A stretch of 8,960 nucleotides of DNA, taken from assembly GCA_009936895.1 (NCBI GenBank), contig JAACDS010000012.1, forward strand, positions 1-8,960, in the 5' to 3' direction. The DNA is from Pseudomonadota bacterium. Its GTDB lineage: Bacteria > Pseudomonadota > Gammaproteobacteria > Pseudomonadales > Azotimanducaceae. Position numbers and translations under genes: made by a program. Positions 1 through 5,953 of this stretch are shown here, one piece after another (positions within the stretch are counted from its first letter, which is position 1; each line of letters begins with the position of its first letter). The notes below the pieces were generated by a model. The model ran no database searches. It was not told where the DNA came from and was given only the letters and a program-made list of their open reading frames with translations.

Positions 1-669
1 GGCGTGATGCCCGGCGCCGGGGCCACATTGGCCAGTTTCTTCGCCTACGACTTGGAAAAGCGCGTGGGTGACGGTTCTCGAGAAGCTGGTGTTACCGCGC
101 CAGAAGCGGCTAACAATGCGGCCTCGACGGGTTCCTTTGTTCCCCTTCTGAGTCTTGGGGTGCCCGGGTCGGGCACTTCTGCGGTACTACTGGGTGTGAT
201 GCTGGCTTACGGTTTGCAGCCCGGACCCACCTTGGTGACCGACCAACCGGAAATTTTTTGGGGCATCATCGTGTCAATGTATGTGGGCAATGTGTTTTTG
301 CTCACCATGAACTTACCCCTCATTCCCTATTTGGCCCGTATTGTCAGTTTGCCCCAGAAACTATTGATCCCCTTGGTTATCGCGTTCTCCCTGCTTGGGG
401 TTCTGCTCACCACCTTTAGCATTTTTGATCTGGCATTGATGTTGTTGCTAGCGCTTGGGGCGACTGTTCTGAGGGGATTTGGTTTTCCCTTGGCGCCCTT
501 GCTGCTGGGCTTCATTCTGAGCGGTTTGTTCGAAGAGAATTTGCAGCGTGTCCTTCTGCTCAGTGACGGCGATTTTGCTTACTTGCTTGATCGGCCCGTG
601 GCCTTAAGTATTTTGTTTATGAATGCTGCAATCTGTGTGTTGCCCCTATGGAATCGCAGTGAGTCATGA
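1..669 (+). CDS. tctA: TctA-family tripartite tricarboxylate transporter large permease subunit, 3' part
   Basis: This is the C-terminal 222 residues of a large integral membrane permease; the 5' part lies before the window, so the reading frame is open from base 1. TctA is the roughly 500-residue, 12-helix subunit that works with a periplasmic binding protein (TctC) and a small membrane subunit (TctB) to import carboxylates using an ion gradient. The family signature is visible near the start: GVMPGAGAT at residues 1-9, APEAANNAAS at 33-42, then PLLSLGVPGSGTSAV at 48-62 and YGLQPGP at 70-76. After that come several hydrophobic helices (about 85-112, 118-145, 147-175 and 195-215). The substrate cannot be read from this fragment. 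No tctB or tctC follows, so any such partners would be upstream or elsewhere. The next gene, exbD-like, starts 43 bases downstream on the same strand and may be co-transcribed. Confidence 0.93.
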   Translation, partial: GVMPGAGATLASFFAYDLEKRVGDGSREAGVTAPEAANNAASTGSFVPLLSLGVPGSGTSAVLLGVMLAYGLQPGPTLVTDQPEIFWGIIVSMYVGNVFLLTMNLPLIPYLARIVSLPQKLLIPLVIAFSLLGVLLTTFSIFDLALMLLLALGATVLRGFGFPLAPLLLGFILSGLFEENLQRVLLLSDGDFAYLLDRPVALSILFMNAAICVLPLWNRSES

Positions 670-712
670 CATACCATGCGTGCCTATTAGATTTTTGCAT
701 TGAGGGCTCGGG

Positions 713-1120
713 ATGAGAAGACCGTTTGGGCGAGGGAGAGGCGAAGAAGAAACTGAAGAGATCAACCTGACGCCAATGTTGGACGTGGTCTTCATCATGT
801 TGATCTTTTTCATTGTAACAGCGACTTTCGTTAAAGAGGTTGGCCTGGATGTAAACCAGCCTGACGACGATAAGCCGAAGACCGTGGATCCGGATAAAAA
901 GAGCATTGTGGTGCGCATCACGAACCGTGACCGCATCATCATTGCAAGCCGTGACATCGACAAGCGCTCAGTACGCGCCAACATCGAACGGTTACATGCT
1001 GAGAATCCAGAAGCACCGGTAATCATTCAGCCACATCCTGAATCGACCACGGATATGATGATTCACATCATGGACTCGGCACGACAAGCCGGTGTGTATA
1101 ACGTGTCTCTCGCTCAGTAG
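713..1120 (+). CDS. exbD: ExbD/TolR-family biopolymer transport protein
   Basis: This 135-residue protein matches the family's usual length and layout. It has a short Arg/Glu-rich cytoplasmic N-terminus (1-16), one transmembrane helix (about 20-38, NLTPMLDVVFIMLIFFIV) carrying the conserved proton-channel aspartate D24, and a periplasmic domain (about 45-135). The sequence up to FVKEVG most resembles the ExbD2 type found in TonB2-like clusters. ExbD normally sits with ExbB, uses the proton gradient and energises TonB, which drives outer-membrane receptors. The ATG at 713 is preceded by GAGGG (702-706) six bases upstream, a good ribosome binding site. The left neighbour is a TctA permease and the right neighbour is threonine aldolase; no exbB or tonB is visible on either side. 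A terminator follows closely, so this is the last gene of its transcript. The family call is secure; its partner is unknown. Confidence 0.93.
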   Translation: MRRPFGRGRGEEETEEINLTPMLDVVFIMLIFFIVTATFVKEVGLDVNQPDDDKPKTVDPDKKSIVVRITNRDRIIIASRDIDKRSVRANIERLHAENPEAPVIIQPHPESTTDMMIHIMDSARQAGVYNVSLAQ

Positions 1121-1150
1121 CGTCGAGAGAGCAGAATGCGATGCGCAGAG

Positions 1151-1174
1151 AAGGCCCCATAGCGGGCCTTTTTT
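1151..1174 (+). terminator. Rho-independent terminator after exbD
   Basis: A perfect 7-base stem AAGGCCC (1151-1157) / GGGCCTT (1164-1170) encloses the six-base loop CATAGC and runs directly into T residues (1169-1174). It lies 30 bases after the ExbD stop and before the threonine aldolase start. The T-tract is only on the + side, so it should act on the tctA-exbD transcript and separate it from the aldolase gene. Confidence 0.9.
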
Positions 1175-1216
1175 GTTGGTGGCTATCCCCTCACTATTAC
1201 TGACAGAACCCGTTCT

Positions 1217-2230
1217 ATGACGTCGACTCCCTTCTCAATCGATTTGCGCAGCGACACGCTGACCACACCGTCGTCTGGCATGCGTCGGGCGATGCTGGAT
1301 GCCCCTGTAGGCGACGATGTCTATGGCGAAGATCCGACGGTCAACGCGCTGCAGGATTATGTTGCCACCCTACTGGATAAAGAAGCGGCTCTGTATGCCC
1401 CTAGTGGTACTCAATCGAATCTGCTGGCGCTTTTTGCCCACTGTGATCGTGGGGACGAGTATTTGGTGGGGGACAGTGCCCACACGTTTCGCTACGAAGG
1501 CGGCGGAGCTGCGGTGTTGGGCAGTATTTCTCCTCAGCCACTGCCCATGGCTTTCGATGGCACATTGGCTCTAGACGATCTCGAGGCAGCCATTAAACCT
1601 GCAGATTTTCACTTCGCGCGAAGTCGCGTGATTTGTTTGGAGAATACCCACGCCGGTGAACCCCTACCCCTGGGCTATGCCGAAGCGGTTGCGTCCTTAG
1701 GTGAGCGGCGCGGTCTGGCCATGCACTTAGATGGAGCACGACTGTTTAACGCGGCGTTAGCGCAAAATCGGACCCCTGCCGCCCTCGCAGCGCCCTTCGA
1801 CACGGTTTCTGTCTGCCTTTCAAAAGGCTTAGGGGCTCCAGTGGGGTCGGTATTGGCGGGTTCTCAGGCGTTGATTGATGAAGCGAAGCGCTGGCGCAAG
1901 GTGCTGGGCGGCGGCATGCGGCAGGCAGGAATCATAGCGGCAGCTGGATTGTATGCGTTACAGCATCAAATAGACGACTTAGCGCAGGACCATCAGCACG
2001 CGGAACAACTGGCGAACTGCCTCACGGATAACTTTGGTGACAGCGCTGTTCGTCTGGCGACGAACATGGTGCATCTGAACCTGCCAGAAGACACTTATGC
2101 AGTTTTTGCCGAACACTTGGGCGAGATCGGGATTCGGGTGGGCCGACCGCGCTGGGTCCTGCATCGAGACATCCGTTCAACAGACCTAGAGGCGCTCTGT
2201 CGGGCCATCCAGGGCTTTAGTACCGACTAG
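1217..2230 (+). CDS. ltaE: low-specificity L-threonine aldolase (PLP-dependent)
   Basis: The 337-residue product, close to the ~333 residues of E. coli LtaE, is a cytoplasmic fold-type I PLP enzyme that cleaves L-threonine or L-allo-threonine to glycine and acetaldehyde. Family motifs occur in order: IDLRSDT at residues 8-14, GDDVYGEDP at 32-40, APSGTQSN at 61-68, DSAHTFRYEGGG at 86-97 with H89 in the place of the PLP-stacking histidine, LENTHAG at 141-147, HLDGARLFNAA at 170-180 (D172 and R175 contact the cofactor in the family), and SKGLGAPVGS at 202-211 with K203 as the Schiff-base lysine. LGGGMRQAG at 230-238 is also typical. All key residues are present, so the enzyme should be active. 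The ATG at 1217 lacks a strong Shine-Dalgarno sequence, but it places the first motif at the usual distance. A terminator upstream implies its own promoter, which I could not assign. The gene ends 16 bases from the convergent transporter gene. Confidence 0.95.
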   Translation: MTSTPFSIDLRSDTLTTPSSGMRRAMLDAPVGDDVYGEDPTVNALQDYVATLLDKEAALYAPSGTQSNLLALFAHCDRGDEYLVGDSAHTFRYEGGGAAVLGSISPQPLPMAFDGTLALDDLEAAIKPADFHFARSRVICLENTHAGEPLPLGYAEAVASLGERRGLAMHLDGARLFNAALAQNRTPAALAAPFDTVSVCLSKGLGAPVGSVLAGSQALIDEAKRWRKVLGGGMRQAGIIAAAGLYALQHQIDDLAQDHQHAEQLANCLTDNFGDSAVRLATNMVHLNLPEDTYAVFAEHLGEIGIRVGRPRWVLHRDIRSTDLEALCRAIQGFSTD

Positions 2231-2246
2231 CCCCAGCCGACAAGAC

Positions 2247-3476
2247 CTAAACCAGATATATCAAGCCGACGATGGCGCCGGTGATTAAATTGACTAGGGT
2301 GCCACAGACGACTGACTTGGGTGCGATGCTCAGATACTCGTTCTTTCGCTCTGGCACGAGGACCGATAAACCACCAATCAAAATACCCAAGCTACCGATG
2401 TTGGCGAACCCGCACAATGCGTAAAGCATGATCAGCCGGGAATGTTCGCTAAAGAGATCGGCGCTGGCAGAAAACTGCACGTAGGCCATTACCTCGTTTA
2501 GCACGACCTTAGTGCCCAACAGTGATCCAGCCAGTCCGGCTTCCTCCCAGGGAATGCCGATCAGCCATGCCAGTGGAGCAAACAAGAATCCTAAAATGGA
2601 TTCGATGGTCAGTGTCTCATTACCCGAAACACCACTGAGAATCATGTTGCCTAACGCAACGAAACTGATCAGAACCAAGAGCATGGCACCGATATTGACC
2701 GCCATGGCCAAGCCGTCCTGTGTGCCTCGCGTCAAGGCGTCCATGGACGATTCATAGCTCAAGGAAATGTCTGACGACGCGATTTCGATCGTCTGCGTCT
2801 CGGGAATAAACAGGCGAGAAAGATACAGGGCCCCAATGGCATTGATCATCGAAGCACCTACGATGTGGCCAACCACACCGTCCAGAATATCGCCTAACAG
2901 CGCGGCAAATAAAATCATCACCGTGCCCGCTACCGTGGCCATACCGAGAGACATGACGGTGAAAAACTCCGACCGGGTCAACTGGCTGAGGTAGGCGCGG
3001 ATGACCATGGGGGTTTCAATCATGCCGAGAAACAGGCTTGCTGCTGCGGCAGTCGCCACGGTGCCGCTGATGTGAAACGTTTTACGTAACGCCCAGCTCA
3101 AACCGCGCACCAAGGTGGGCAAGACCCGCCAATGCCAGAGCAAGGCGACCACCACCGAAAAAACTACGACTTGAGGCAACACGCGAAAGGCAAAAATGTA
3201 AGGCGACTCTGCGACCGAGTCCACGGGGAATTCACCGCCACCCAAGAAGCCGAACATGAACACGGTACCAGCCGTCGTCGCCTCACCTACCGCGCTGACA
3301 AACCCGTTGATCGCCAGCAGCACACCACTCAGCCATGGCGCATGGAGAAAGAGTCCCGCTAAGATGGCCTGAATCGCGACGCCAATGATGACAAAACGCC
3401 ATGAGATGGCTCCCCTGTTTTCGCTCATGAGCCAGGACAATGCGAGCAGTACGATAATTCCTAGAAGCGCTTGCAT
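2247..3476 (-). CDS. concentrative nucleoside transporter (CNT/NupC family)
   Basis: This 409-residue inner-membrane protein matches bacterial CNT length (about 400). CNTs import nucleosides with H+ or Na+. An N-terminal gate-like region with FMFGFLGGG (74-81) leads into the core repeats. The first re-entrant hairpin carries LGMIETPMVIRAYL (150-163), where E154 matches the essential glutamate of the family's GQTEAP motif. NEVMAY (327-332) provides the second conserved glutamate, and GFANIGSLGILIGGL (356-370) matches the conserved GFAN segment. The Gln-Thr before the first glutamate is Met-Ile here, which may change substrate or ion preference. The start lies 8 bases after the upstream phosphopantetheinyl transferase, so the two are probably one transcript. 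The ATG at 3476 has no strong ribosome binding site, suggesting translational coupling. No intrinsic terminator is seen in the 16 bases before the convergent aldolase gene. Family is clear; the nucleoside is unknown. Confidence 0.92.
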   Translation of the reverse strand: MQALLGIIVLLALSWLMSENRGAISWRFVIIGVAIQAILAGLFLHAPWLSGVLLAINGFVSAVGEATTAGTVFMFGFLGGGEFPVDSVAESPYIFAFRVLPQVVVFSVVVALLWHWRVLPTLVRGLSWALRKTFHISGTVATAAAASLFLGMIETPMVIRAYLSQLTRSEFFTVMSLGMATVAGTVMILFAALLGDILDGVVGHIVGASMINAIGALYLSRLFIPETQTIEIASSDISLSYESSMDALTRGTQDGLAMAVNIGAMLLVLISFVALGNMILSGVSGNETLTIESILGFLFAPLAWLIGIPWEEAGLAGSLLGTKVVLNEVMAYVQFSASADLFSEHSRLIMLYALCGFANIGSLGILIGGLSVLVPERKNEYLSIAPKSVVCGTLVNLITGAIVGLIYLV

Positions 3477-3484
3477 GGTTGGCG

Positions 3485-4150
3485 TTATTCCTGAATCGAA
3501 AAAAAAGTGAGTACATGGTTGTGAATCAGGCGCCAGTGCCCGACGCCAGATTCTAGCGCCTTGTTGGGCTCATGCGCACCATGATATCGAATACGAAATT
3601 GCTGATGTGGCCAATCCAACTCGATACTGGCTTCTTGAAAGCCGATAAACGTGCCACCGATAGGGAAAATGGCTTTGTAGCCCGCTTCCTTGGCTGAAAA
3701 TGCGATGGCCGCTGCGGTGTCGGGTTGCGCCCCAAGGGCTGCGATTTCGTCGGGCCGAAACAGCGCTCTGTGCAGCTTAGGGGTGACCCGATTGATGGTT
3801 TCAATGTCCACGCCAATACTGCGGAACTGGGTCGATACCCCGGCGAAAGCCCATTCCCGACAGTGACTGATACTCCCACATTGGCCCAGTGGCCATAGGG
3901 GTGAACGATCAACGCGTAACACTGACTGTTCGTCTAGGCCTAACAGGCGTTGGGCGATGTGGGCACTGTGTCGGCCTGAGGTGAAGTCTTTGAGGCGTTG
4001 GCTGCCCATGCTTCGCGCAAGCCTGCGTTCGTCACTCAGCAGTCGAGCGTCGACTGTGCCGTTGGCCACAAGGGCGAGTGCCGTATCGGCCAGCATAGGC
4101 CAGCTGGGCTGCATGCCGCGCATAATGTGGTCATCACAGTGCCAGTGCAT
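3485..4150 (-). CDS. 4'-phosphopantetheinyl transferase, EntD/Sfp-type
   Basis: This 221-residue protein, near the usual ~205-230 of EntD-like enzymes, transfers the phosphopantetheine arm of coenzyme A to a serine of an acyl or peptidyl carrier protein. Motifs are in order: FTSGRHSAHIAQRLLG at 56-71, GSISHC at 92-97 with H96, SIGVDIE at 111-117 with metal-binding D115 and E117, and FSAKEAGYKAIFP at 151-163 with E155 and K159. All catalytic residues seen in EntD are present. No polyketide, peptide-synthetase or enterobactin gene is in the window, so its carrier protein lies elsewhere; it may serve siderophore or polyunsaturated-lipid synthesis, or another carrier. The ATG at 4150 is supported by AGGA five bases upstream (+ strand 4156-4159). 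Met10 and Met13 are alternatives, but the motif spacing does not require them. It is the first gene of a probable two-gene unit with the nucleoside transporter. Confidence 0.93.
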   Translation of the reverse strand: MHWHCDDHIMRGMQPSWPMLADTALALVANGTVDARLLSDERRLARSMGSQRLKDFTSGRHSAHIAQRLLGLDEQSVLRVDRSPLWPLGQCGSISHCREWAFAGVSTQFRSIGVDIETINRVTPKLHRALFRPDEIAALGAQPDTAAAIAFSAKEAGYKAIFPIGGTFIGFQEASIELDWPHQQFRIRYHGAHEPNKALESGVGHWRLIHNHVLTFFSIQE

Positions 4151-4165
4151 ATCGATCCTAAGTCT

Positions 4166-4193
4166 TTGCGATACCGGTCAGGGCCAGTATCCT
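4166..4193 (+). promoter_or_regulatory. putative sigma70-like promoter for the CPT-like kinase gene
   Basis: TTGCGA (4166-4171) and TATCCT (4188-4193) are separated by 16 bases. Each matches the consensus at four of six positions. Predicted transcription would begin near 4200, leaving an untranslated leader of roughly 50 bases before the ATG at 4254. The assignment rests on pattern only and is weak, but the overlap with the dyad described next makes it worth recording. Confidence 0.3.
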
Positions 4194-4206
4194 GCACTGC
4201 CCTGAC
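4177..4206. repeat. strong inverted repeat between divergent genes (possible operator or leader hairpin)
   Basis: GTCAGGG (4177-4183) and CCCTGAC (4200-4206) are perfect complements. Directly inside them CAGT (4185-4188) pairs with ACTG (4196-4199). The result is an 11-pair stem with one bulged C (4184) and a 7-base loop. A competing pairing also exists: CCTGCA (4192-4197) with TGCAGG (4207-4212), or CCCTG (4200-4204) with CAGGG (4209-4213). There is no T-run on either side, so it is unlikely to be an intrinsic terminator. It sits in the 103-base gap between the phosphopantetheinyl transferase and kinase genes and overlaps the candidate promoter spacer and -10. An operator for a dimeric repressor or an RNA switch in the leader are both possible; the sequence does not decide. 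Confidence 0.5.
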
Positions 4207-4253
4207 TGCAGGGTAAACGGCATCGCATCGAAGATCTTTGGGGGAAGAACAAA

Positions 4254-4880
4254 ATGTCCAACGTGATTTTACTCAACGGTTGTTCCAGCGCCGGCAAGAC
4301 CACCTTGGCATTGGCGCTGCAGAACCAGCTCAGAGCGCCCTATCAGCATATCGCCCTAGATCAGTTTCGTGACGGTATGCCCGGTCGCGTCAGAGGCCTG
4401 AATTCTCCTTCCGGTGATCCCGGGGCCTCGGGGTTAAATGTGGTGCCCGGAAAACTGAACGGAGAATGGGTCACCCATATCCGGTTCGGTGACTATGGCG
4501 AGCGAGTGCTGGCGGGGATGCGTCGAAGCGTCGCCTCTCTCACCGAACTGGGCTGCAATGTTATTGTGGATGACTTGTTGTTTGCGCGCGCTTACCTAGA
4601 CGATTACGTTGAGGTACTCAATCCCGAGAAAACCTGGTTTATCGGCGTTAAGTGCCGTCTCAATGTGGTGCACGAGCGCGAGGCGCTGCGCCCCGGGCGT
4701 TTTCCCGGCACTGCGGTTTCTCACTACGAACAAGTCCACGCCCATGGCGCGGCCTACGATTTAGAGGTCGATACGAGTGACGCTAAGGCCGCCGATGTAT
4801 GCCATGCAATCATCGCGCGCCTGCAGAGCCCCCCTATCGCGTTCCAATCGCTTCGTGCGGAAGCGACTCAGTCGGGATAA
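4254..4880 (+). CDS. chloramphenicol phosphotransferase-like P-loop kinase
   Basis: The 208-residue product is a P-loop kinase of the CPT-like family. Residues 4-8 form the first strand, GCSSAGKTT at 9-17 is the Walker A loop, and D36 in ALDQF sits where CPT has the proposed catalytic aspartate. VIVDDL at 103-108 is the second acidic strand, FIGVKC at 129-134 is a core strand, and the Arg-containing segment EREALRPGR at 141-149 resembles the lid. YDLEVDT at 168-174 matches the conserved YD.EVDT near the CPT C-terminus. At 208 residues it is longer than the Streptomyces enzyme (about 178); the extra length includes a Gly/Pro/Asn-rich loop at 44-70 and a tail after 190. Most family members outside Streptomyces have no known substrate, so resistance should not be assumed. 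GGGGGA (4240-4245), 8 bases before the ATG, is a good ribosome binding site. Its last 47 bases overlap the convergent gene. Confidence 0.87.
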   Translation: MSNVILLNGCSSAGKTTLALALQNQLRAPYQHIALDQFRDGMPGRVRGLNSPSGDPGASGLNVVPGKLNGEWVTHIRFGDYGERVLAGMRRSVASLTELGCNVIVDDLLFARAYLDDYVEVLNPEKTWFIGVKCRLNVVHEREALRPGRFPGTAVSHYEQVHAHGAAYDLEVDTSDAKAADVCHAIIARLQSPPIAFQSLRAEATQSG

Positions 4881-5841
4881 GTAACACGCGAAGCAGGTGG
4901 GCATGGCGCATGCCGTATTGGCGTTCGTGTGTGACGTAGGCGACTTTCCCCGCACCGCCGGCAAAGGTTATGGCTTCACGCTGACCGATGTAGGGCAGCG
5001 AGACCCGTTGTAGCGGCGCAGCCAGACTTCGCCGATCGAATAAAAAGGCGTCTTCTAATGTCGTCACGAGCAGGCGATCACCGAATAGGCTCATGCCCGT
5101 TGGCATGGCAAGGTAAGACCAAGCGTCTCCATACAGATAGACGGTCGCCATATCAGGTTTTTCAAAGCCACTAAGAGAACCGATTTTTTCAGCGGTTTGG
5201 ACAGGCCATGTATCGGATGCGCCCCGACCTTTTTCGCCTATATTCAACGGCAGCCTGTAGAGCTGTGGGGGCTGGGTTCGCTTACTCAAGACGAGGAGCT
5301 CGCTCCGAGCCACATCCACCGCAATGGCCTCACTGTCTTCTGGTCCGTCGGGGTAGGTAAATGTTTGCGTTGGCGTCGGCGTCAGTCGGGTATCCGGCGC
5401 GAGGGTCTGGATGTCCGGCTCTGGGATGATCGTATAGGACACCTGATCTCGCCGCGCAAAGTTGTCGCCAATATCCGCGACCAGTAGATAGGGTTTTTGT
5501 TCCCAGATAAAACTGGTCATGGCTTCCCAATCCAAGGGCTTCGGCATGTCCAGCATCCAGCTGCCCAAGTGTTTCCCTGAGGTCGACAGCGCGAAAAGCT
5601 CGGCGTTCCCGCCGCTGTCGTTCATCGACCAAAGAACATCTGCGTGGCGCTGGCTGGCGGCAAGGCCGCTGGATTCGTTCAAACGGGTGGATTCGATGGC
5701 CCCAGCCCACTGCACGGTCGCATGCGGCGATGAAGCCTCGAACTCGGCCTCGAATGCCCAGCTAGCGGACACACACCGGGCAAGGCATAGGGCAAGCACA
5801 CGGGCATGTCGCCCAGATTGATTCTTACTGACGAAATACAT
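4834..5841 (-). CDS. putative exported beta-propeller-like protein of unknown function
   Basis: I do not recognise a named family for this 335-residue protein. The N-terminus is basic (K6, R11, R14) followed by a modest hydrophobic stretch (15-30) interrupted by R22, with possible Ala-X-Ala-like cleavage near 29-32, so export is likely but the signal peptide is not textbook. The body is rich in short beta-strand-like segments and repeats an acidic motif once per presumed blade: NESSGLAAS (55-63) with NDSGG (74-78), DWEAM (104-108) then VADIGDN (121-127), DSEAIAVD (169-176), and QREAITF (287-293). This pattern resembles periplasmic propellers of the esterase-like or phytase-like and SdiA-regulated types, where such glutamates face the central channel. 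A Thr-Pro stretch occurs at 152-160. The ATG at 5841 lacks a strong ribosome binding site, but no other in-frame Met occurs before residue 73. It overlaps the convergent kinase gene by 47 bases. Confidence 0.8.
   Translation of the reverse strand: MYFVSKNQSGRHARVLALCLARCVSASWAFEAEFEASSPHATVQWAGAIESTRLNESSGLAASQRHADVLWSMNDSGGNAELFALSTSGKHLGSWMLDMPKPLDWEAMTSFIWEQKPYLLVADIGDNFARRDQVSYTIIPEPDIQTLAPDTRLTPTPTQTFTYPDGPEDSEAIAVDVARSELLVLSKRTQPPQLYRLPLNIGEKGRGASDTWPVQTAEKIGSLSGFEKPDMATVYLYGDAWSYLAMPTGMSLFGDRLLVTTLEDAFLFDRRSLAAPLQRVSLPYIGQREAITFAGGAGKVAYVTHERQYGMRHAHLLRVLLIPTESLPHEAIGTR
4848..4866. repeat. hairpin inside the tail-to-tail overlap
   Basis: TCGCTTC (4848-4854) and GAAGCGA (4860-4866) form a perfect 7-base stem with loop GTGCG. 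It lies wholly within the 47 bases that encode the C-termini of both convergent genes. Neither side has a T-tract, so it is not a standard intrinsic terminator, but it could slow polymerase or protect the 3' ends of both messages. Confidence 0.4.
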
Positions 5842-5861
5842 TTACCGATCCGGGTTGTTAA

Positions 5862-5890
5862 GTGATAGCTCTGGCCAAATGTGTGCTCAA
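5862..5890 (-). promoter_or_regulatory. putative sigma70-like promoter for the propeller-like gene
   Basis: On the minus strand TTGAGC (+ strand 5885-5890) and TATCAC (+ strand 5862-5867) are spaced by exactly 17 bases, each matching consensus at four of six positions. Transcription would start near 5855, about 14 bases before the ATG at 5841. This is a plausible but unproven promoter in the gap between two divergent genes. Confidence 0.35.
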
Positions 5891-5943
5891 GCAGGATATG
5901 ACAACAATGGTAGCATTGAGCGTCTTGATTTTGAGATTTCGCT

Positions 5944-5948
5944 GGGAG
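5944..5948 (+). promoter_or_regulatory. ribosome binding site that decides the Sir2 start
   Basis: GGGAG lies five bases before the GTG at 5954. The upstream in-frame candidates, TTG at 5855 and ATG at 5879, have no comparable site and would add 25-33 residues with no family counterpart. This favours GTG 5954 as the start. Confidence 0.55.
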
Positions 5949-5953
5949 ACGTC

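Noticed and set aside
664..1026. 120-codon open frame antisense to exbD
   Set aside because: It lies entirely opposite the well-supported ExbD gene, is rich in Met, Ser and Thr, and has no recognisable motif. It is the mirror of real codon usage.
1175..1216. Possible promoter for the threonine aldolase gene (TTGGTG ... TATTAC)
   Set aside because: The two hexamers are only 13 bases apart and each fits consensus poorly; nothing reliable could be assigned, though a promoter after the terminator is expected.
2632..2645. CTGAGA box resembling part of a TPP riboswitch
   Set aside because: It lies inside the nucleoside transporter coding sequence, in isolation, without the other conserved elements of a THI box.
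5330..5710. 126-codon minus-strand frame within the propeller-like gene, in another frame
   Set aside because: It is shifted relative to a gene with consistent repeat motifs and has an Arg/His/Pro/Cys-rich out-of-frame composition.
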